Source: Betaproteobacteria bacterium | Lineage (GTDB): Bacteria > Pseudomonadota > Gammaproteobacteria > Burkholderiales > SG8-39 | Reading direction: 5' to 3' | DNA: 40,861 bases | NCBI GenBank assembly: GCA_022340705.1 | Contig: JAJDNJ010000029.1 | Span: 1-40,861 of the forward strand | Shown: in pieces, positions 32,652 through 40,861 of the stretch | Layout of the letters: each line of letters begins with the position of its first letter | How positions within the stretch are numbered: position 1 is the first letter of the stretch | Notes under the pieces: generated by a model | Seen by the model: the letters and a program-made list of their open reading frames with translations, nothing else | Database searches by the model: none | Told to the model about the DNA's origin: nothing | Program-made: the position numbers and the translations under genes

Positions 32652-33563
32652 TCAGGCCGCGGTCGCGGCGCTCTTCGCCTCGTTCACCAGACGCTCGGCC
32701 TCTTCGCCCGCCACCTTCTCGATGTCGTCCTGGTACTTGAGCAGCACGCCGAGCGTGTTGTTCACCGTCTCGGGGTCGAGCGCCATGCGATCGAGCGCGA
32801 CCAGGCAGTTGGCCCAGTCGATGGTCTCCGCCACGCCGGGCAGCTTGAACAGGTCCATGCCGCGCAGACGCTGTACGAACGCGACGACTTCCTTCGACAG
32901 GCGCTCGGCCGACTTCGGCGCCTTGCGCTTGAGGATCTCGAGCTCGCGCGCGGCGTCCGGGTAGTCCACCCAGTGGTAGAAGCAGCGGCGCTTCACCGCA
33001 TCGTGGATCTCGCGCGTCCGGTTCGAGGTGATGATGACGATCGGCGGCTCCTCCGCATGGATCGTGCCGAGCTCGGGGATCGTGATCTGCCACTCGGAGA
33101 GCACCTCGAGCAGGTAGGCCTCGAAGGGCTCGTCGGTGCGGTCGAGCTCGTCGATCAGCAGCACTGGCGGAGCGCCGACGCCCTCGAGCGCGCGCAGCAG
33201 CGGCCGGCGCACGAGAAAGCGCTCGGAAAAGATGTCCTGCGCCAGGCCTTCGCGCGACTTCACGCCCTCGGCTTCGGCCATGCGGATCTCGATCATCTGG
33301 CGCGAGTAGTTCCACTCATAGGCGGCCTGCGCGATGTCGAGGCCTTCGTAGCATTGCAGGCGCAGGAGCTCGCGCTCCAGCACCGTGGCGATGACCTTGG
33401 CGATTTCGGTCTTGCCGACACCGGCCTCGCCCTCCAGAAAGAGCGGGCGCTTCATCGCGAGCGACAGGTAGAGCGCGGTCGCGAGGCTGCGCTCGGCGAC
33501 GTAATCGGCTTCGGCGAGCAGGGTCTGGGTGGCGTCGATAGAGGCGGGCGGAGCTTTGGACAT
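32652..33563 (-). CDS. coxD: MoxR-family AAA+ ATPase (CoxD-like)
   Basis: This 303-residue AAA+ chaperone has Walker A at 45-52 (GEAGVGKT), Walker B at about 134-139 (VLLIDE), and a sensor-1 region (PIVIITSNRTREIHDAVKRRCFYHW). In CO-oxidising bacteria CoxD partners the VWA protein CoxE in assembling the CODH active site. It is the first gene of the minus-strand operon; its promoter must lie in the 33564-33690 region, where three GACCTGCG repeats are found. Confidence 0.92.
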   Translation of the reverse strand: MSKAPPASIDATQTLLAEADYVAERSLATALYLSLAMKRPLFLEGEAGVGKTEIAKVIATVLERELLRLQCYEGLDIAQAAYEWNYSRQMIEIRMAEAEGVKSREGLAQDIFSERFLVRRPLLRALEGVGAPPVLLIDELDRTDEPFEAYLLEVLSEWQITIPELGTIHAEEPPIVIITSNRTREIHDAVKRRCFYHWVDYPDAARELEILKRKAPKSAERLSKEVVAFVQRLRGMDLFKLPGVAETIDWANCLVALDRMALDPETVNNTLGVLLKYQDDIEKVAGEEAERLVNEAKSAATAA

Positions 33564-33620
33564 GAGGCGAGGGATCGGATTCGTGGGGTCGGTTGGACGG
33601 GGCGCGGACCGCGTAATCGG

Positions 33621-33657
33621 CTGACCTGCGAGCTGACCTGCGGACGGACCTGCGAGT
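33621..33657. repeat. Three direct repeats of GACCTGCG in the coxD-gcv intergenic region
   Basis: GACCTGCG occurs at 33623, 33635 and 33648 with 12-13 bp spacing, embedded in CTGACCTGCGAG-like units. It lies about 60 bp upstream of the coxD start and 35 bp before the gcv promoter -35. This could be a regulator-binding array for either direction. No known box was recognised. Confidence 0.5.
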
Positions 33658-33690
33658 AAACCCCGATTTTCGCAGAAAACACCGGCCGGT

Positions 33691-33720
33691 TTGACAGCGG
33701 ACGGGGCGGGCGACTAGTCT
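33691..33720 (+). promoter_or_regulatory. Sigma-70-like promoter of the gcv operon
   Basis: A perfect -35 TTGACA (33691-33696) is followed after 18 bases by TAGTCT (33715-33720). Transcription would begin near 33727, just before the first riboswitch aptamer, consistent with a riboswitch-controlled leader. Confidence 0.65.
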
Positions 33721-33735
33721 GACCACGCCTATGGG

Positions 33736-33937
33736 CCGCGCGCGGGAGAGACCGGCCATGCCGGCGCCGAAGGAGTAAGCGCCCCGCAAACTCTCAGGCA
33801 AAAGGACCCGCGCGGCAAGGCACTCTGGAGAGTAGGCACGCGACCCGCAAAAGGCGCGATGCCTCGCCGAAGGTACAAGCGCGCGTGGCGCCGAGCCGCG
33901 TCGCGCCAATTTCTCAGGCAAACGGACAGAGGGGGCA
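33736..33937 (+). ncRNA. Tandem glycine riboswitch (two aptamers)
   Basis: Aptamer 1 (about 33736-33815) has a GGGAGAG 5' arm, GCCGAAGGAGTAAG, and CTCTCAGGCAAAAGGAC, with CCGCGCG ends pairing as P1. Aptamer 2 (about 33821-33937) opens with CTCTGGAGAG, contains GCCGAAGGTACAAG and TTCTCAGGCAAACGGACAGAG, and closes by CTCTG/CAGAG pairing. The short linker (about five bases) is typical of cooperative tandem gcvT-motif RNAs. Glycine binding normally turns on expression of glycine cleavage genes, which follow immediately. Confidence 0.95.
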
Positions 33938-34024
33938 CGAGGGACCGGCGCGTCCCGCGTGCGCCCATCGCACGCGCCGCGTCCGGCACGAGCGCGTTGT
34001 CGAGCTGAGGCCAGGGAGTGGGGC

Positions 34025-34408
34025 ATGGACATTCCGCAGAATCTGAAATACACCGCGTCGCACGAGTGGATCGCCGGCGCGCCGGACGGCACGCTCACGA
34101 TCGGGATCACCGCGGTCGCCACCGACCAGCTCGGTGAGCTGGTCTACGTGGAGCTGCCCGAGGTCGGCAAGCAGCTCGCCGCGGGCGAGGCCTGCGCGGT
34201 GGTCGAATCGACCAAAGCGGCCTCCGACGTGTACGCGCCGGTCGCGGGCGAGGTGGTCGAGGTGAACAGTGCGCTCGGCGAACAGCCGGGCACGGTCAAC
34301 GAGGGGCCCTACGACAAGGGCTGGCTGTTCCGCCTCAAGCCGGCCGAGGCGGGCGCCGCGGACAGGCTGCTCGACGCCAACGCCTATCGCGCATCCGCCG
34401 GGGTCTAG
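34025..34408 (+). CDS. gcvH: Glycine cleavage system H protein
   Basis: This 127-residue lipoyl carrier shuttles the aminomethyl group between the P, T and L proteins. The lipoylated Lys is K64 in [15 protein letters not shown]. The N-terminus [16 protein letters not shown] is typical. ATG 34025 is chosen over an upstream in-frame ATG because it matches the family N-terminus and follows AGGGAG. It is the first gene after the riboswitch, eight bases before gcvP. Confidence 0.97.
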   Translation: MDIPQNLKYTASHEWIAGAPDGTLTIGITAVATDQLGELVYVELPEVGKQLAAGEACAVVESTKAASDVYAPVAGEVVEVNSALGEQPGTVNEGPYDKGWLFRLKPAEAGAADRLLDANAYRASAGV

Positions 34409-34416
34409 GAGGGCGT

Positions 34417-37283
<2,867 letters not shown>

Positions 37284-37287
<4 letters not shown>

Positions 37288-38384
37288 GCGCGCTCGCGCA
37301 AACGCCCCTGCACACCTTGCATCGCGCGCTCGGTGCACGCTTTACGCCGTTCGCCGGCTACGACATGCCATTGCAGTACGCCGACGGCCTCAAGGCCGAG
37401 CATTTGTGGACGCGCGCGCGCGCAGGCCTGTTCGACGTCTCGCACATGGGCCAGCTGCGCGTGAGCGGAGCGGCGCCGCACGGGGCGCTCGAAGCGGCGC
37501 TGCCGCTCGACTTCGACGGCTGGCCCGCAGGTCAGCAACGCTATTCGTTGCTCCTAAACGACGCCGGCGGGATCGAGGACGACCTGATGGTCACCCGGCT
37601 CGAGGGCGAGGTCGCAATCGTGGTCAACGCGGCCTGCCGCGACAAGGACTACGCGCAGCTGCGCGCGCGCTGCGCGGGCCTCGCGTTCGAATGGCGTGAT
37701 GCGGCGCTCCTCGCGCTGCAGGGGCCAGAGGCCGAGCGCGTGCTCGCCGGGCTCGCACCGGCCGCAGGCGAGCTGAAGTTCATGCAGGCCGCATGGATGC
37801 CGGTCGCGGGCGAGCGCTGCCTCGTCACGCGCTCCGGATACACCGGCGAGGACGGCTATGAAATCTCGGTCCCGGCATCGGCCGCGGAAAAACTCGCGCG
37901 CGCGCTGCTCGACGACGCGGCGGTGAAGCCCGTGGGGCTCGCCGCGCGCGACACCCTGCGTCTCGAGGCGGGGCTGCATCTCTACGGACAGGACATGGAC
38001 GCCGAGACCTCGGTCTGCACTGCGGGGCTCGGTTGGGCGATCGCGCGTGCCCGCCGTGCGGGCGGCGCCAAGGAGGGCGGCTTTCCCGGCGCGCAGACGA
38101 CGCTGCGCGAGCTGCGCGAGGGCACGCGACGCCGCCTCGCGGGTCTGGTGGGCATTGAACCGGTGCCGGTGCGCCAAGGCGCTGCGATCGTCGATACCGA
38201 GGGCGTCGAACGCGGCACCGTCACCAGCGGCACGGTGTCGCCATCCCTCGGCAAGCCGGTGATGCTCGCGCAGCTGGACACGACGCTTGCGGCCGATGCG
38301 CCGCTCTTCGCCGTCGTGCGCGGCAAGCGGCATGCGGTCGCGCGCGCCGCGCTGCCCTTCGTGCCGAAGCGCTACAAGCGCTAG
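37284..38384 (+). CDS. gcvT: Aminomethyltransferase, glycine cleavage T protein
   Basis: This 366-residue enzyme releases ammonia from aminomethyl-lipoyl-H and forms 5,10-methylene-tetrahydrofolate. Family blocks are [49 protein letters not shown] and [13 protein letters not shown]. The start GTG 37284 overlaps the gcvP stop (GTGA) and gives the expected N-terminus; an in-frame ATG at 37254 lies inside gcvP and is less likely. The operon order here is H-P-T, while E. coli has T-H-P. Confidence 0.96.
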
Positions 38385-38413
38385 GCGAACCCTCGGCGAT
38401 CCCCTTCGCGGCT

Positions 38414-38450
38414 GGGTAAGCGCCCGCTATGCGCGTACCCCTGGGTACGC
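38414..38450. terminator. Alternative hairpins between gcvT and the convergent EgtB-like gene
   Basis: GCGTACCC (38433-38440) and GGGTACGC (38443-38450) form a perfect eight-pair inverted repeat with a two-base gap. The same TACCC can instead pair with GGGTA at 38414-38418, with an inner GCGC/GCGC. Neither has a T-run. Lying between convergent genes, it may act as a weak bidirectional terminator or a protein-binding palindrome. Confidence 0.4.
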
Positions 38451-38454
38451 TCGC

Positions 38455-39582
38455 TCACAGACCGCGCGCGGTGCGAAATCCGATGAACGGGTCGCTGCGC
38501 TCGGGCGTGTAGAAGTTGCGGAAGCTCGGCCGCGCGAGATGCGGATCAGTGACCCAGCTTCCCGCGCCGCGCACTTCGGCGTGGCGCCCATCGAACCAGG
38601 GCAGCGAATAGTCCGCGTAGGGGTCGGCGGAAAAGCCCGGGTAGGGCGCGAAGGCGTCGGCGGTCCATTCCCAGCAGCGGCCGAGCACGAAGGATTCGCG
38701 CGCGCTGGCGGCCAGCCATTCGGCCGCGACCGGCAGCCGGCGGCCTGCCGCGAGCGCGTAGGCCTCGGCCTGGGCGCGGCTCACATGCATGACCGGCTCC
38801 TCGGGCGGCAGCGCGATCCACCGGTCGAAGCGACGCAGCTCCCAGCCTGCGCCCGCCGCGCGCCAGTGCGCGGGCGGCGTGCCGCCCTCGGATACGAAGC
38901 GCGCGAACTCGGCGTTGGTTACCGGGCGGGCGTCGATCTCGAAGGCGCCGACCTCGACCGGGTGCGCCCACTTCTCGTTGTCGAAGACGAAGCCCGCGTC
39001 CTGCGGGCTGCCGAGCACGACGCGATCGGCGTCGAAGCGCAGCGGCCGCGCGTCGACCAGCCTTGGCAGCGCGGGCTGTACAGGCGGGCGCAGGCCGCGG
39101 CTCTGCCACATCATCCACCAGGCCTCGATATGCATGCTCTCGTGATGCAGCGAAAGCTCGCAGAAATAGCGCAGCTCGGAATCGTCGCCGGCGCGGGCGA
39201 GTCGGGCCTTCACCGCTTCGAGCACTTCGCGCCCCCAGTCACGCGTCTCGGCGGGACTCGGCAGGGGAACCTGCCAGCGCGCGGTATGCGGAATGCGCGA
39301 CGAGTTGTAGCGCCAGTCGGCCCAGTCCATGCGCGAGTCCTTGAGCGGCGCGACGAGCGGCGATTCGTCGGGCGCGCGTCCGGGTTTCCGGCGCAGGCAC
39401 CAGTGTTCCTGGAACCAGACGATGTGCCCGTACTCCCAGAGCGGGGGATTGAGGGTCGGCGCGTAGGGGCCGACCCAGCCGTCCGCCGGCAGGCTGTCGG
39501 CGAGCGCGTCGAGCCGCGCGCGCGCGGCTTCGAGCGCTTCGGACAGGGTCTGCGGCGACAGCCTGCTGGAGAGGTTCGTCAT
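38455..39582 (-). CDS. EgtB/SenA-like non-haem iron sulfoxide (or selenoneine) synthase family protein
   Basis: A 375-residue protein with an N-terminal DinB-like four-helix domain (about 1-150) and a C-terminal FGE/SUMF1-type domain (about 170-375). The likely iron ligands are His in LWEYGHIVWFQEHW and two His in LSLHHESMHIEAWWMMW, the EgtB three-His pattern. The C-terminal part shows VTNAEFARFVSEGG, LPVAAEWL, CWEWTADAF and PFIGFRTARG. EgtB joins cysteine-type thiols to hercynine in ergothioneine synthesis; SenA uses selenosugar in selenoneine synthesis. No EgtD or SenB homologue lies in the window, so the two cannot be told apart. ATG 39582 suits the domain start. Confidence 0.85.
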   Translation of the reverse strand: MTNLSSRLSPQTLSEALEAARARLDALADSLPADGWVGPYAPTLNPPLWEYGHIVWFQEHWCLRRKPGRAPDESPLVAPLKDSRMDWADWRYNSSRIPHTARWQVPLPSPAETRDWGREVLEAVKARLARAGDDSELRYFCELSLHHESMHIEAWWMMWQSRGLRPPVQPALPRLVDARPLRFDADRVVLGSPQDAGFVFDNEKWAHPVEVGAFEIDARPVTNAEFARFVSEGGTPPAHWRAAGAGWELRRFDRWIALPPEEPVMHVSRAQAEAYALAAGRRLPVAAEWLAASARESFVLGRCWEWTADAFAPYPGFSADPYADYSLPWFDGRHAEVRGAGSWVTDPHLARPSFRNFYTPERSDPFIGFRTARGL

Positions 39583-39626
39583 GGCCGGTTCGCGCGCAGG
39601 ATCCCACAAATCGCCGCTCGCGCCTG

Positions 39627-40832
39627 CTACCGGTTCGCGAGCGGCTCGAGGCTGTCGATCCACTCGTAGCCCAAGCGGCCGGCGCGCGTCTCGACGATCC
39701 AGGTCTGGCGCGGCTGCGCCTTGTTGAAGATCTGGTACGGAACCACGACGTTCACTTCCGCGCGCCGGCGCTGCCAGGATGCGAACACCAGGTGATACGA
39801 GCGGTTCTTGCCGTGCGTCACGTAGTGGCGCAGCAACCGGGCATGCACCGTACGCGCCGGGCTGGGATCGAGATACTGGTTCGCCAGCATCGCACCGCTC
39901 ACCCACGTGATCCAGATCGAGGGCAGGGCGAGGAACGCGATCATCGCGAACTCGCGTGGCGCGTTGGCGCGCCCGCGCAGCACGATCAGCGTTGCGCCCA
40001 CCAGCACGCCGCAGACGATCAGCGCCAACCGCCAGCTGTCGAGAAACATGGCGAACTGGCCGTCGACCATCGGCTCGAGCAGGAAGACGCTCGCGCTGAA
40101 AGCGGCGATCGCGACGCCGAGCATCACGGTGCAGACGGCGTCGATCTGGCGCGTGCGGATGCCGCCCAGGCCCTGCATTGCGGCCTGCATCGCGCCCGGC
40201 GTGGTGCGCAGCGCGGCGAGCTGCTCGAGCGCGCCGCGCAGTGCCTCGAGCTCGAGCAGCTGCGCGTGACCGCGGCGCATCGCGCTGAGCTCGCCGTTGG
40301 CCAGCTCGACGCTGTCGAAGCCGAGCGCGAACAGCGTGCGTACCGCCTCGCGATTGCCAGCGTCCCGAAACATGGCTTGGACGTAATCGCGCGAGGTGCC
40401 GGCAAGATAGAACTCGCGGTCGAATGCCGCATCGCCGGTCTGCGCTTCACCGGCGAAGCCGATCGACTTGAAGAAGCTTTCCCGGCCGCCCTCGCGTCGC
40501 ACCGAAAAATCGCCGCGCAGCGCGCTGCGCGCGGAAAGCTCGATGCGCGGCGGGCTGTTGCGGTTGCCGTGCACGACCCGCTGGCGGAACGCGGTGCCCG
40601 AGAGCGTACCGCTCACGCTCGGCGCGGCCCAGATCGAAGACTGTAGGTGGAGGCCGGCCTGCGCATACTCGGCCTTGATGCGTTGCGCGTCCGCGCTCGC
40701 GGTCTTCGCCGCGGCTGCGTACTTCCGGTAGGCGGGGATGCGCCGCAGGACGAAAATGATCAGGCCGGCGACGACGACGACGATGGCGATCGCGGCGAGA
40801 ATGAAAAACAGCACGACGCGGGATTGCTCCAT
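39627..40832 (-). CDS. Predicted membrane protein of unknown function
   Basis: A 401-residue protein. It has an N-terminal membrane helix (about 7-28), a long soluble region (about 30-235) that is partly helical and Ala/Gln-rich, then three hydrophobic segments (about 237-258, 270-290, 298-322), and a soluble C-terminal domain (about 335-401) of beta character (YHLVFASWQRRRAEVNVVVPYQIF). I do not recognise the family. A GGAG upstream of ATG 40832 could serve as ribosome site. It lies 44 bp upstream of the EgtB-like gene in the same direction and may be cotranscribed with it. Confidence 0.78.
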   Translation of the reverse strand: MEQSRVVLFFILAAIAIVVVVAGLIIFVLRRIPAYRKYAAAAKTASADAQRIKAEYAQAGLHLQSSIWAAPSVSGTLSGTAFRQRVVHGNRNSPPRIELSARSALRGDFSVRREGGRESFFKSIGFAGEAQTGDAAFDREFYLAGTSRDYVQAMFRDAGNREAVRTLFALGFDSVELANGELSAMRRGHAQLLELEALRGALEQLAALRTTPGAMQAAMQGLGGIRTRQIDAVCTVMLGVAIAAFSASVFLLEPMVDGQFAMFLDSWRLALIVCGVLVGATLIVLRGRANAPREFAMIAFLALPSIWITWVSGAMLANQYLDPSPARTVHARLLRHYVTHGKNRSYHLVFASWQRRRAEVNVVVPYQIFNKAQPRQTWIVETRAGRLGYEWIDSLEPLANR

Positions 40833-40861
40833 GCGTTCAGCGCTCCGATGCGGCCTGGCGA

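Noticed and set aside
40837-40861. Possible last seven codons of a gene upstream of the right-end membrane protein
   Set aside because: The frame ending in TGA at 40839-40837 is plausible but far too short to support a call.

Overview
The window is dense, GC-rich (about 70% by eye) bacterial chromosome. The gene families present (IntI next to attC cassettes, DUF2917 and DUF1127 proteins, a DarP/YjgA protein, a tandem glycine riboswitch before gcvHPT, CoxD/E/G accessory genes) suggest a betaproteobacterium. That placement is inferred; no rRNA or other strong phylogenetic marker is present. No tRNA, rRNA, CRISPR array or insertion sequence was found.

Region 1 (1-1771) is the integrase end of a chromosomal integron. 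An integron-type tyrosine recombinase (782-1771) reads rightward. To its left are an attI-like region with two TTGACA repeats, a complete AT-richer cassette encoding a four-helix membrane protein (138-620, minus), an attC site (68-134), and the start of a second cassette gene that leaves the window. Region 2 (1752-3823) holds a DauA-like FAD oxidoreductase and a Tat-exported aldo/keto reductase. Region 3 (3892-8592) is a LemA gene followed by two tandem paralogous M48 membrane metallopeptidases. Region 4 (8643-13325) carries a large FAD/4Fe-4S D-2-hydroxyacid dehydrogenase (YdiJ type), an exported ankyrin-repeat protein and a luciferase-like flavin monooxygenase.

Region 5 (13500-22909) looks like a signalling unit. 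It contains a small membrane protein behind a near-perfect sigma-54 promoter, an MFS transporter, an OmpR-type response regulator, a 1471-residue multi-PAS hybrid histidine kinase, and a four-gene operon (metal-binding-fold protein without the metal cysteines, DUF2917 protein, ferritin-like diiron protein, DUF1127 protein). The MFS gene and the four-gene operon share an upstream module: 16 identical bases, an inverted repeat, and a CTAGC box at exactly the same spacing. This suggests one regulon, plausibly under the local two-component pair. The operon is the best candidate here for an uncharacterised system.

Region 6 (22920-28680) is mostly housekeeping: thyA, mogA, a DUF3237 gene, an MFS transporter, darP/yjgA, pmbA/tldE and a class III cyclase-like protein that lacks a metal-binding Asp. 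Region 7 (28820-33563, minus) is a tightly overlapping operon moxR/coxD - malonyl-CoA decarboxylase - coxE - coxG - alaX, with no CO dehydrogenase structural genes in the window. Region 8 (33691-38384) is a sigma-70-like promoter, a tandem glycine riboswitch and the glycine cleavage genes gcvH-gcvP-gcvT. The right end (38455-40832, minus) has an EgtB/SenA-like non-haem iron enzyme and an unrecognised membrane protein.
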